The notes below the pieces were generated by a model that saw nothing but the letters and a program-made list of their open reading frames with translations, did not search any database and was not told the origin of the DNA. A DNA stretch of 64,000 nt. It comes from Galerina marginata. Its lineage: Eukaryota; Basidiomycota; Agaricomycetes; Agaricales; Galerinaceae. The number at the start of each line of letters is the position of its first letter. The stretch's first letter is position 1. The stretch is from the NCBI GenBank assembly GCA_023014335.1, contig JAECYW010000005.1, positions 2,294,001-2,358,000 on the forward strand. Direction: 5' to 3'. The position numbers and the translations under genes were made by a program. Below, piece by piece: positions 1 through 13,987 of this stretch.

Positions 1-497
1 CCACAAGCTCGGCAAAATCTGTACGTTACCAAAAAATCTTTCAACCACGGGGTCTCCTCAGTAAACGGCTTTCACAACCAATCTTTTCTGGGAAATGATT
101 CGGCCCGCCAGGACAAAAGCTTATGCTGCCCGAGGAGTCCGACTACTTATGGGGGGATCATGAAGGTATCAATGATAAATACGCTCAAATACAAACTAAA
201 TTACGAAAAAACTCAAGTACTCTCCATCATTTGATATCCAGGTTCTGTCATTCCTGGCGTAAAGCCTTCCAATGTTACATAAGTCCTGACTCCATGTCAG
301 CGTCACAAATACTGGAGTATTGAGCACACGGGCAAATGGGAGTGGGTATCAATACCCCAGTCCAAGGCCGGGTGTCGTCACTGTCGTGACAATGAACGGA
401 TTCCGCGACCACTCCTCTTTTATGACGTCAGTACGGGGAGAAGTTAGAAAGTAATATCGAGAGTCCTTCTTTAAACCTACCACCAGTCATACTTCCA
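1..497. other. No gene recognised at the window edge
   Basis: Only short frames occur here and none has recognisable similarity or clear splice structure. The left part may belong to a gene that continues outside the window, but I cannot show it. Confidence 0.4.
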
Positions 498-1052
498 ATG
501 AGTCTGAGAAGCGATCCAAATACAGTTCCTTCAAAGCCAGATCGTAAGTTCCCCATATTTGTTTTGTTTGTGACGGGTTGCGCGTAGCGTACCTAGACAT
601 TGCGTATAACTGACGACAAACTAATTTCAATTAGCTGTGACGAGGAACCAACCAGAGACGGAGAAAATCAATACGGGGGAGAGAAATGGAACGGAGAAAA
701 TGCCTGGAAGCTATCCCATGAGCTCAGAAGATTGTGAGCACCATCCAAACTATGTCTACGATAATTAGTCTGTGTTCATGCCCATTCTTCAAATGCAGCT
801 ACCTCTTCTGGAGGGTTTGGAACCTCTCCAGAGAAATTGTGGTCTGACGATGCCCAGAAAGGGGTAGATATGCCTTTGGGGACTGAGAAAAATGCCGGCA
901 GCAACAGCACTGGGCTCATCGACCAATCCACCGCAGGCCTCAACTTGAAAGACGAAATGCAAGATGCGATTCAAGGAAGAGATAGTAAATCAACGATGGA
1001 CTCAGAAGAGGACGTTTGGGGTGTTGAAAAGGGCGCGGGGAAGGACTTTTGA
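498..1052 (+). CDS. Small hydrophilic protein of unknown function (132 aa, 3 exons)
   Basis: I do not recognise the family. A frame-consistent model is exons 498-543, 635-733 and 799-1052. The donors are GTAAGT and GTGAGC, the acceptors are TTAG and GCAG, and the total is 399 nt. The product is rich in Ser, Thr, Glu, Asp, Lys and Gly. It has no membrane segment or signal peptide and is probably disordered (inference). The stop lies only 58 bp from the stop of the convergent F-box gene at 1111, so the 3' ends of the two transcripts probably overlap. Support is the preserved frame across three exons; the last exon alone is 83 codons open. It could be a stress-type hydrophilic protein, but no motif proves this. 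Confidence 0.45.
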
Positions 1053-1110
1053 AAGTCGTAGATGTTTCTAAAGCGCGCTCGGAATATTTACCTCGTAATG
1101 TTTTTGCCGC

Positions 1111-2634
1111 CTAGCACCAAGTTGGGCTTTCCTCCCTCAACCAACTCTCCTTGGTGTCAGAAACCTCCACTTTCACATCCACACCTAAGCCTTGCACTGA
1201 CAACTTGTCAAGTCGAGTCGATAGTTTTTCGAGATCCACGATTTTACCGTCCCCCGTCCACTCCACACATAGCAAAACATTTTTCAGGTATGCCGGTTGG
1301 GACCCTTTGTGATGGCCATTCGTGGAATGCATTAAAATGGGGCTTCTAGACACCAGCATTGTAGTGAAAGCATCGTTTGTGAAAGATATGGCAATGGCTC
1401 TATCAACTGGAAGGTTGATCTCAATATATAGGCTGAAGTTTTCGAGCTTTGGGATGAGAACTTCATCACCTGATTCCGGTCGGTATGTGAGATTTTCGAG
1501 AAAACTTCTATAGGAAAACAATTCCGAATCGACGGTAAGGTCAACAAGGAGTGGCGTGTAACGGAGGATCTCGAGAAGCACATCGCCGGAAATGTTTTGG
1601 AAACCCAGCGTGAGTGAGTGTAGTAGCTTTAACTGATTCACAAAGTGAATATACGGAGCTTTGAGTGGCAGCGTCCAGTCGAATGACCATGCTGACCCAG
1701 AATATTGATCCCAACAAAATCGCAAGTGATTGAGAGCCGGAAACTGAATGGTTGCCAGAACCGACTCTATACCTTCGTAGGTACCGATGGTGATAGAAAA
1801 CTCCTTCAGCCGCGCTGCTATTACTGTTGGGGGGATATGAGTTGGCCTGTCGTCGGATATAAATATGGAAAATGCTTGGAGGAAAGGGCATTCTTGTAGG
1901 ATGGAATGAAACCTCGATATAGACTGGGCAGGCTGCAGCAACGCCAGGTGTGTAAGCTGAGCCCATGGTATGTCTATTTTGAGTCGAGATGATTTTATGG
2001 CCAACACGACACGGCGAAGGCTGGGGGCCTTGGAGAAGGTAGTGACCACCCGATTAATGGCTGTCTGACCTGGAGGTTCCCAAATCGGAGAAAGGGCAAA
2101 ATGGAGGGTCTCTAGAGTGGTAAAGCATTCGCTGGTCATGTTGTAGATGACGTTTCCAAGCACTATTGATTCGAATTGGAAGAAGACTTTCCGAAGACGA
2201 TGTGAGTTTTCAACGACCGCGTGTCTCAAAACGGTGTCCCAAAACGATGGTGAATCGACCGATACGATACTGGATTTCCCCTGCAACTGGACAACTTCGG
2301 GGATCGAGGCAAGTCGAAAATCAACCGAGACGGCAAGTTCATGGGTGCGAGAGTTGGTGTTCCATAACATGACTTGGTCCAGTAGTTGTTTCTCAAGATT
2401 TACGTCGTGAAAACTTGGCCTAGCTTTCCCTTTCTTGTGGAAATCCGATAATGCGATGCTCTTCCAGAGTGCTGGGACCTGTGTCACAAATGCTCTCCAC
2501 GACGAACATATGTGAGTTAGAAGAATCGGCGCATTGCGAGGGTCTGGGTGAAGAAACGATTCCTGTGGGAGACAAAAAATGAATATATCAGTGATGATTT
2601 CGTTGGGAAGATTTTGTAGTCCATCTAGGTTCAT
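1111..2634 (-). CDS. F-box protein, single exon (507 aa)
   Basis: The start is an ATG followed by an N-terminal F-box-like segment at about residues 6-55: LPNEIITDIFIFCLP, then a conserved Cys-Ser-Ser-Trp-Arg and a Val-Pro-x-Leu-Trp. This is the usual signature of large basidiomycete F-box families, which link substrates to Skp1-cullin-1 ubiquitin ligases. The rest, about residues 150-450, is leucine-rich and irregular, consistent with degenerate leucine-rich repeats that would bind a target. The gene is intronless, unlike the F-box genes at 18.9-26.9 kb, and is not a close relative of them: the N-terminus and spacing differ. The substrate is unknown. It converges on the small gene at 498-1052 and lies 450 bp upstream of the kinase-like pair, on the same strand. 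Confidence 0.75.
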   Translation of the reverse strand: MNLDGLQNLPNEIITDIFIFCLPQESFLHPDPRNAPILLTHICSSWRAFVTQVPALWKSIALSDFHKKGKARPSFHDVNLEKQLLDQVMLWNTNSRTHELAVSVDFRLASIPEVVQLQGKSSIVSVDSPSFWDTVLRHAVVENSHRLRKVFFQFESIVLGNVIYNMTSECFTTLETLHFALSPIWEPPGQTAINRVVTTFSKAPSLRRVVLAIKSSRLKIDIPWAQLTHLALLQPAQSISRFHSILQECPFLQAFSIFISDDRPTHIPPTVIAARLKEFSITIGTYEGIESVLATIQFPALNHLRFCWDQYSGSAWSFDWTLPLKAPYIHFVNQLKLLHSLTLGFQNISGDVLLEILRYTPLLVDLTVDSELFSYRSFLENLTYRPESGDEVLIPKLENFSLYIEINLPVDRAIAISFTNDAFTTMLVSRSPILMHSTNGHHKGSQPAYLKNVLLCVEWTGDGKIVDLEKLSTRLDKLSVQGLGVDVKVEVSDTKESWLREESPTWC

Positions 2635-3084
2635 GTTGGATTCAGATGATTAGCAGAACAGCTGATGAACGTTGAACGTTGAACTTCAACTGATCAATCG
2701 AATCGATCAAGAACGCGGAGCGTGGGAAATGTCCTGCCTCCACATTTTCAGCTCGTGGCAGAGGCATTTGAGACCTTTCCCTTCGGCGCCTATATTGGTG
2801 ATAATTGAGCAGTTTAGGCAGTTTAGGCAGTTCTCTGATGAGCAACCACGGCAGACGCTCCTATTTATGCATGGGTGACGCCGAAAGCCGCTGCATGATT
2901 TCTCGAATATCACGTTTCTGGTACCAGTGTTCGGACCCACAACGACAGGCCAGAGTGGATAGGTCCAGTGGAGTCCGAGTTCGCCTCGAAAAAGGGTGTC
3001 AATAACCAAAGGTTGGAACTCTGCGCTGACTATGAACAACCAAGCTTTGATTGTGCAAATACTATTACAGAGGGGGCACTGGGT

Positions 3085-4383
3085 TTAGGAGCGGCCGGGG
3101 AACAAAAACATGAAATGCCTCCTCCAAAACGAGGAAAGAATGATCGTCAAACGCTCAGGACGAGATGTGTTTCGGGGCCATATCCTTCGTGAGAGGTGAG
3201 CTTTGTTAAGAGATGAGACTAACTCGAGATATCTTTCAAACGCCTCGGCAGCAGTGACCCTCTTCTCGGGGTCTTGTTCAGTCATGGCATTGCCTAATGG
3301 TTTCAGGAAATCTAGTCCATCGTAAGCCTGAGGACGAAGATATCAGGGAAGGTGAAAGTAAGTTGCGGAGAGATGACAAACATCACTGAGTTGAGGGATT
3401 GTCCTGCCCAATTGGTAGACATCTGTTTTAAATGGGTCATAAGGGATTGTGTTCGACATCTCTGGTACAGTCCTATCTTGACCCATTCTCCCAATGCTCT
3501 TCTCTCCCAGGGCATAAAAGCGAGCGAATTCATAATCAACGATATAATATTTGACTGGCGAGACCGAGCGCCTGTCGCGGAAGACAATCCACGTCCTGAG
3601 ATCATCCTGAAGATATCGCTTGACAAAATGGAATCCACCAGGAATAACCTTGGTGGGATCCATCATGAGGTTGAGATAGCAAATGTCCCTGAAAAGAAAA
3701 AGGTCCCTATTAGTGAAAAAGATACTAAATTGTAGCCTTGTCAACGAACCGATGAGCTATTCTCTGTTCGTGCAAGAAGGCGAGACCCTGAAAGTAGCAT
3801 TAATCAAGGCGCAGACCAAATATTGGAAATGTACTTGAATGAATTGTTTCAAAGCGTCCAACACCTCGCTGACATGTCGGAATGGTGTCAAATCCGACTC
3901 GAAATTATAGAGGAAAGGCATCACAATTAACGTGAAGACATTGTCGTTTGGCAAAGGAATGACGTCAAGAATAGGAACAGTATTGTTTCTTGGATCCGCC
4001 AGCAACTTTGGAGAGGTTAAGAACTCCAGAACAGGAATGTCTTCGTGAGTGTAGACCTTCTTGATCACCACTTTGGTCCCATCACTGACCCTGACAGCAT
4101 CTAAAAGGTTGGGCCACTGAGGGAAATCGCATTAAACGAGGCAGGGGCAAAATTTCATGCGGTAAATTGCGCCTACTCGGGTGGAAATTGCATCGGGGCG
4201 TGATGCTGGATCGTATGTTGACAGTGTTTTTTGTTTTATCCAAGATGGAACCCAATCTGGGTCATATCTAGGACGTAGCCTGTATCCGTGTTTGAGTAAA
4301 AGAGGCTGGATGTTGACCCAGAAGCGTTCAGAAGGCAGGAGAAGCCCAGAAGGTTTGTTCCCGTCCGTTTTCTGCCCGTCCAT
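3085..4383 (-). CDS. Kinase-like protein, tandem copy 1 (358 aa, 5 exons)
   Basis: Exons (minus) 4383-4177, 4116-3835, 3787-3750, 3688-3382 and 3327-3085 give 1077 nt in frame. A conserved N-terminal segment (RLRPRYDPDWVPSW, about residue 36) precedes a protein-kinase fold. The candidate ATP-binding Lys is in VVIKK (K88) and the catalytic loop reads HRDICYLN (D177, N182). The metal-binding motif is VDYEF instead of DFG (D227), followed by an APE-like VPEM and DVYQLG. No glycine-rich loop is visible. This matches kinase-like proteins abundant in Agaricomycetes; the substrate is unknown and activity uncertain. The intron between exons 3 and 4 splits the HRD motif and has a GTTCGT donor. It is about 300 bp from a paralogue with the same exon plan. 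Confidence 0.7.
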
Positions 4384-4701
4384 GGACCATGAGAGTCAAC
4401 AGCAAGTTTGTGCGCCTCTAAATACATTTCAGTGTCAGCTATGAATATTCTGGGCGGACAACAAAATTATAATCGGAACCTTTTATTTACTGATCGCTGC
4501 CATGGCAGTATCTATTACTCGTTAGCATTGAATATTACACTCTTCAATAGAATCAATACCACAGTGAGTCCTTAGGCCTCAATGTTGGTGTGTACATCAA
4601 AGCTAAAATTATCTGGTTACCCCAAGACATTGAGGTCTATGCATTCAAGTTGAAAACCCGCACTCGCTGTTGAAAATGGTTTGCAAACATGCAGGTACAA
4701 T
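4384..4701. other. Spacer between kinase-like genes
   Basis: This 318-bp spacer should hold the promoter of copy 1 and the 3' end of copy 2. No gene or clear motif was seen. Confidence 0.4.
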
Positions 4702-5997
4702 TTAGCAGCAACAGCACAGAGATTCGAAGTATCTGTACCAGAATGGGTTCTTAACAGGAAATCCAACAGCCAGACGATCTTCTGGGGACAGACTCCTGAG
4801 CCATATTTTCTGCGACAGATCATCCTCGGTAAGAGGCGAAACAAGCTCTTGAAATTTTTGAACTGAATCAGCAGCAGTTAACCTCTTCTCTGGGTTGGTG
4901 TCAGTCATGGCATCTGCTAATGGTTTTAATATTTCGAGCCCCTCGTAGTTCTAGATATCCAAAAAGAAAAAATAAGCCAGGCAAATGTTCTGACTCAACT
5001 GACTACGAACCTCAATAAGTCGGAAAATCACTGCACCCAATTGATAGACATCCAGCTTAAAAGGATCGTAAGGCACAGTATCTGACATTTCCGGCACATT
5101 TCTTTCTTGTCCCATAATCCCTACACACTGCTCTCCGAGAGAAAACCGCTGGGCTGTTTCATAATCAATGAGGTAATACTTGACCGGAGCGACAGAGCGC
5201 CTGTCATGGTATACAATCCGATTTTTGAGATCATCCTGAAAGGATTTCCGAGCAAAATGGAATCCACCTGGAATAACTTTCGTTGGATCCATCATGAGAT
5301 TGAGATAACACATGTCTCTAGTAAGGGATTTTTTTTAGAAAGGAAACATACTGGTTCCATGAACAACGAACCTATGGGCTATGTGATATTCGTGAAGAAA
5401 GGCAAGTCCCTGAAATGACCAGATTAACAAAAAAAACAAAGGGGACGAAATGAAACATACTTGAATAAATTGTTCTATCGCCTCCAGGACTTCGCTGGCG
5501 TGTCGGAATGGCGTGAACGGCGAGTCGAAATGATAAAGCACAGGCATGACAATCAAGGCAAATACGTCGTCATTTGGAAGAGGAATCACGTCAAGAATAG
5601 GAACAGTGTTGTTTCTGAAATCTGCCAGTAATTCTGGAGAGCTCAAGACCCTCAGAAGAGGAACTTCTGAATGAATGTTGACCTTCTTCAACGCCACTTT
5701 TGTGCCATCACTGACTCTGATTGCATCTAGTACTATGGAGCGCTAGAAGAATAGTCTCAGCATTTTGCTGTATGGGTCTTTCGAGACTGAACATGCCCAT
5801 ACTGAGATCCCGTCGGGGCAAGATGCTGGATCTTTGAAGTTCCAAGGTTTCTCCCAAGAAGGGGTCCAATTTGGATCATATCGAGGACGTAATTTATATC
5901 CACGTTCCAGCAGAAATGGTTGGAGGTCAATCCAGAAACGTTCTGATGGGAGAATAGAGCCTGTAAACCTGGATTTCTTTGCAGCCGTCTTGGTCAT
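4702..5997 (-). CDS. Kinase-like protein, tandem copy 2 (356 aa, 5 exons)
   Basis: Exons (minus) 5997-5803, 5742-5461, 5409-5372, 5317-5011 and 4950-4702 total 1071 nt. It is a paralogue of the gene at 3085-4383 with the same intron positions; exons 2, 3 and 4 are exactly equal in length (282, 38 and 307 nt). Visible elements are RLRPRYDPNWTPSW, KVALKK (Lys84), HRDMCYLN (D173, N178), IDYETA in place of DFG (D223), VPEM and DVYQLG. The C-terminus ends in a short Cys run. Two of its four donors are GTTCGT (after exons 3 and 4). It is probably a soluble kinase or pseudokinase. Because the catalytic Asp, Asn and Lys are kept, activity is possible, but the altered DFG and missing glycine loop make it uncertain. 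Confidence 0.7.
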
Positions 5998-6373
5998 GGT
6001 TCGAAATGTTCAACGGACTTTTCTGAGTTGAATACACATATTTGGTTTTGTCGGAGAATAAATCATTACGATCGGAGCCAACTCACTCTGGACTGTGAAC
6101 TTAAACTCTTTCAAGGAGGTGAAGGGTGTTGTCCAATTAGATATCAAATTCAACGACTATATTACTAGTCATCTCACTCGTCCTTCGGTCAGAAAGACGC
6201 TTGATGCTAACAGGGATACTATCACATTAACGACATATTTTTTATCAGCTAACGAAACCAAGAATTGATAGGTATTAACCACCGGTTTAAAAAGAAGAGA
6301 GAACATGGGAAGGTTTGGGCAATGAGGAGATTCACGGTCAATCAAGACATACTGGGAAAACATCACAAACGCA
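5998..6373. other. Intergenic, no gene seen
   Basis: About 375 bp, AT-rich in the left part, between the kinase-like copy 2 start and the 3' end of the coiled-coil gene. It should contain the promoter of kinase-like copy 2. Nothing else was recognised. Confidence 0.4.
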
Positions 6374-7837
6374 TCATGGTATGGGTACATCATCGACACC
6401 TTCTGTCTCGTGGGGTGAATGTGGTGGATGTGGTGCGATTACGTTGAGGGAACGCGGAGGTGGACTTAAGGGCGTAAAAGTTCTTGAAGAACTTCCTAAT
6501 TGTAATCTCTCTGAATCTTGAGCCCGCCTTGCCAGTGACTGATTGTGTAGAAAGGCTGGATTCGGGATAACGTGGGACGGGAAAGTATTAGGATTTTGGA
6601 TGCGTTGGCTATACGACAAGCTTCGTTATTTACATCCCAAACATCGCATCTTGAAGACTTACCCAATTAACGATGCCTGATGAACTTACGATCCAGTTGG
6701 CGTGCCGAGTGGATTGCCTCCTATAAAGTTAGTCGAGTTCTGCCCCAAAGAGTGGATATTAGACATGTAGGCACCGCCCAGGATATTCAAGCGTTGGCCG
6801 AACTCCGGATCCAACCCATGGCTGGTCGTCGGGTTAACTTGGAGTTGACTGTAGTGCGGCATAGTGGGACTGGTGTACACGTTCAACCCTTCGGCGACGG
6901 TCGGATTATTCTGAGGGTAGTTGGTGGATGGTGGAAAGGGACGAGGAACAGGATTATAGCCCTGGGGAGGTGCTACATAGTTTTGCCGGTACGGTGGAGA
7001 ATGGCCAGTATAAGTATATGGACCAGACCAATTATTTTGGGGAGGGTTGGCATTCGGTGGAAGGGGGCGAGAATATGGATCCGAGGTTTGCGTGGGCATC
7101 AAATCATTTGCCGAGGGCCTATCAAAAAAAAATGAGATGTTGGCAAGGAGCGATACTGCGAAAAATACGCACACGAAGCCATACGGCAGGTAGTTTGCAG
7201 ACCTTGCCGCAGCATCACGGATGAACTTGCTTTTCAAGCTGGAAAGACTGGTAGTCGCAATCTGAGTAGGCGAGCTGGAACAATATCGAAAGTTATGTAC
7301 CTTGTGGAAGGGTTTAAAAAACCCCTCCGTGCCGAACTGGATGCACTGGCAGTAAGGTCAAGCGCTGACGCTGCTTTCCCGTCATTTATCGGTGGTAATC
7401 CCGCTCGTCGTTCAAAGTTGTGTGTTTCGTCCCTCAGTTTTTGTGAAACAAGCTTTGAAAAACACGAAATAAGTAAAGGGATAACAAAGTCGAAGTAGAC
7501 TGACCTTATATTCGCTTTCCAACTCAGAGTAATCACGGTCCAGATTATTTATCACGGTTGAGGAATTGCGCAATCTAAGGCGGTCCAGAATTCGATTCTT
7601 CTTTGAGTCGAGTCGTTCTATGGATGTTTGAAGACTAGATGGACGAACAAGGTTATAAAATTGTGAAAAGGAAACAAATTACCGCGTTACGTACCTTTCG
7701 ATCCGGCCAAGAGTCTGATTCCGCAAGTCGGGATCCCGTTCCTTCTCTACTTCTTCGATTAAAATATTCAGCTTGCTACGAAGTGCTTCGATCTTTGCCC
7801 TGGTCTGTGCCCAGCGTTCATTTCCAGAGGAGGACAT
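6374..7837 (-). CDS. Coiled-coil, single-span membrane protein with Pro/Asn-rich tail (405 aa)
   Basis: Exons (minus) 7837-7695, 7634-7505, 7452-7301, 7247-6690 and 6608-6374 join to 1218 nt in frame. Residues 1-130 are highly charged with heptad-like spacing (for example IEALRSKLNILIEEVEKE, then SIERLDSKKNRILDRLRL), a likely coiled coil. One hydrophobic segment (YGFVCVFFAVSLLANISFFF) lies near residues 163-182. The remaining 220 residues are rich in Pro, Asn, Gly, Ser and Tyr and look disordered. There is no signal peptide, so I infer a membrane-anchored protein with an N-terminal oligomerising part; topology is unknown. I do not recognise a family. The exon 4 acceptor was placed at CCAG because the upstream CAG would put a stop in frame. 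Confidence 0.55.
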
Positions 7838-11222
<3,385 letters not shown>

Positions 11223-11527
11223 ATGTCATCTTTTTCTGAAGCGACTGATTGGAAAGTCCTCAATGACCTGTTGAACCACATCAGAGATGGCAGTGAAACC
11301 GGCCTTGTTGCTGACTTGCCTTTCGACGAACTACACGTCAGTATGATTTACTTCCTTCCTTCCTGGCGACGAGTGGCGATTTGACAGACACGATTTCCTT
11401 TGTGATCGTCTTATATCTTTCTATTCAACAATTTTGTACTTTTTATTTCCGCTGTTAGAAACACGTACACCTAGAGTCAACATATGACCTCGATTCATTC
11501 TGCCTTGAACATGGTTGCAGAGAATAA
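11223..11527 (+). CDS. Possible small protein (60 aa, 2 exons)
   Basis: The ATG at 11223 opens a 38-codon exon ending at a GTCAGT donor (11337). A second exon at 11459-11527 keeps the frame to a TAA. The product is acidic, with no signal peptide or membrane segment, and unknown. The intron (122 nt) is long for this locus, so the model is weak; the exons could belong to a decayed gene. Confidence 0.25.
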
Positions 11528-12105
11528 GCCACAGACAGATGCGTGGCCTGCCACCTGACCAACGCAGTCAACATTGGATCAGTAGACGGGTATTGCCAAG
11601 GAAAAGTTGACCAGCCTGCAAGATCCAAACGTCGCCTCTTGGCCATTGAAACCCATCCAATCAATCGAGAAACGTTGGAAGCCACGACGTCCCAGCGCCG
11701 AGCCACACATGGCTATTCCAGGAAAGCCAGGGAGTCATCCAGCGTCATACTCGGTCATCGGAAACGAGTCTCCAGACCTCTAAGCCTATTTTGTGGGGTT
11801 CTCAGAATACCACCAAGACAGACCAAGATATGGACTGGACCTAAATGAAAGGATCCATTTCAGCCATCATGCCCGGATTCAATTTCAAGTTGCCTCTTTA
11901 GCGACCTTCTTTGAGGTTTTGTGCAGATTCCTATGATATTCCTAGGAAGCAGGTATTCCCTGTAAGAGCCGACAAGTCCAGAAACCCGAACGTTGGGTGG
12001 AAGTGAGGTGAAAGAGGACCATTTCTATTCCAAGAATATGGACCGACTGCCCCCGGACCCAAAGGACCAAATTAGGTCGGGACACGTTCCAATCATAACT
12101 AGCGA
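11528..12105. other. Intergenic, promoter side of the 12191 gene
   Basis: Nearly 580 bp with no coding signal on either strand that I would defend. The right end leads into a TATA-like stretch and a pyrimidine-rich leader of the next gene. Confidence 0.4.
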
Positions 12106-12115
12106 ATATATATAT
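12106..12115 (+). promoter_or_regulatory. TATA-like element
   Basis: ATATATATAT lies 76 nt upstream of the ATG at 12191 and is followed by a C/T-rich leader. This spacing is usual for fungal core promoters with short leaders. Confidence 0.45.
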
Positions 12116-12190
12116 CCTCGCCCCTGCACCCTCTAATCCCTCTTTCTTTTTGTCCTTTACACCCCCGCATTCAAAAGCCCAATTCCTCAC

Positions 12191-12873
12191 ATGCTGCGCT
12201 CCCCATCCCGTTCCTCCTTCCCCAGCTCAGCACCATCCCCCCCAGGCTCCCCATCCCGTTCTCCATCCAAGAAAAAGTCCCATATCGGCATGGCAGGAGT
12301 GGCCAACCTCTTCATTCGCATGCGCCGGCTCGAGGAGAGCACTGTGGGGAAGCAGGACCACACGGTCATCTCCTCAGGCGAGCCGAGAACGCAGCCCGGC
12401 GTGAAGGAGGGGTGCAACACCCGCGACCAGGTCTCTGTGGAATGGATCGACAACTTCACGTGTGTGGGCGGCGTCAACGTCGCGACGTTGCTGCGAGCGT
12501 CGAGGACGGCTCTGCTCGAGCGCGTGTTCACACTCGGTGCGAATGCCCTGCTGAACGAACAGTACGTCCTTTCTTTGTCCGCTCTTCGCGCCGTTTGCTG
12601 ACCCGAGCCCACCCCTTTGTGACTCTCAACGGTAGATGGGAATGCACCATATCGGGTCCGAAGCCAGTACACAATGGGGCCTACAAAGTGCAGGTACGTC
12701 TCTTTCTGTGCTTTTTTTCAGTATGTCTTCCCCGTGCTCACCTCCCTTTGCAGGTCCGGTATCTCGCAGACGCAACACATTCGACGGCCGCAGACCCACA
12801 CAAGCCGGTCGCTCTCGACCAAGCCAAAGGAGTACCAGGTCTCATGACCATCACAAAGAGAGGTGGATATTAA
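12191..12873 (+). CDS. Conserved-looking hypothetical protein (182 aa, 3 exons)
   Basis: Exons 12191-12561, 12636-12693 and 12754-12873 (549 nt) join through GTACGT donors and TAG/CAG acceptors. The first 30 residues are Ser/Pro-rich with a basic SKKKSH stretch. The remaining 150 form a compact, mixed-composition domain containing VSVEWIDNFTCVGGVNVATL and a C-terminal GLMTITKRGGY. No signal peptide or membrane segment is visible. I do not recognise the family. The alternation of hydrophobic and polar residues and the sharp drop in disorder after residue 30 suggest a folded domain (inference). A TATA-like element lies 76 nt upstream. The gene converges on het-c. Confidence 0.6.
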
Positions 12874-13987
12874 CTCAGTGTCCTCACCGGAACCAACCCA
12901 CCCACCCACCATCCGTCATGACGCCCGCGAAATTAAACAACCCAAGGACAATCTATCGCCACTCCTTCACCTTCACCTCATGTTATTCTCTTTAGGACCT
13001 CCAAGGACTCTTGGCACGCTACGCATTCTGTACAACAGTTTACCCATTTTCACCCTCATCATAAGTATCACATCTTCATCTTCATCTTCATCTCTTCGGT
13101 TTCTGCTCTCGGTCTTTGTGATTAACCCTCCCTGGCCCACCCCTCACTCGTTGTCTCTTCTCCTGTTTGTGTACCATCACCTGATCACCCCATTCCACCC
13201 ACTGCATCATCGATACCTTCCATGTTTTCAAAAGTTTCTTGCACACGACAACAACAACAGTTCTGATAAAATGTACCCATAGCCCATTCATACCTTCGTC
13301 AAGCTACAATATCCTATAGTTATCGCCTGCATATTCCTCTTTGGTAGATTCCCCCAAGTTGCATCCCTACCTAGTCTTGCTAATATTATTCACTTGCTTT
13401 CTTGTTCTATCCTCGTCCAACCAACCACCTCGTTCCCGTTTCGACATTTATAGCTCCTTGACGTCGTGATCACTCCTGATCATCCGATGTCCATCAGACC
13501 CACCACTGATCAGCCTTGCTTTGCGGGCCATCCTTATTGAGTCTCTTCGCCCACGTTTGACCCGCTTCTACATCATAGAGCACCCCAAACATATCGAGAC
13601 TCATCGGGTGCTGCAGGGCGTCTATTTCCGTACGCCTGCTTGATTCTGTTTCGTCGACATCACATCTTCTCAACATCTTCAACTATTCCCCGTGTCGGGG
13701 TGACTCCAACTGACTTGTCCGTCATAATACTGTTGCTCTGGGATACCACCAGCGCGCAGAACGAAATAAGCAATCTATTTCATGTCAAGAATCACCAATC
13801 AGGAGTTCTGGACCTTGACATTGACAAGGAATGAAAAGCAGCATTTGCGAAAACAGGCACGGTATCTACAGCCTACAAGGCAATAAATAATAAAAACAAC
13901 AAAAAGAGTACAGCTGATTATTCAAGCTCATTTCATTCCATTTCAATTGTTTCTTGGACAATCTCTTCTCTCCATTTGCACGAAACC
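12874..13987. other. Convergent 3' regions with a pyrimidine-rich repeat
   Basis: 1.1 kb between two convergent stops. It contains a (CTTCAT)n-like run at about 13071-13093 and a long C/T-rich stretch on the plus strand, then AT-rich sequence at 13880-13930 that could hold poly(A) signals. No gene was seen. Confidence 0.4.
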
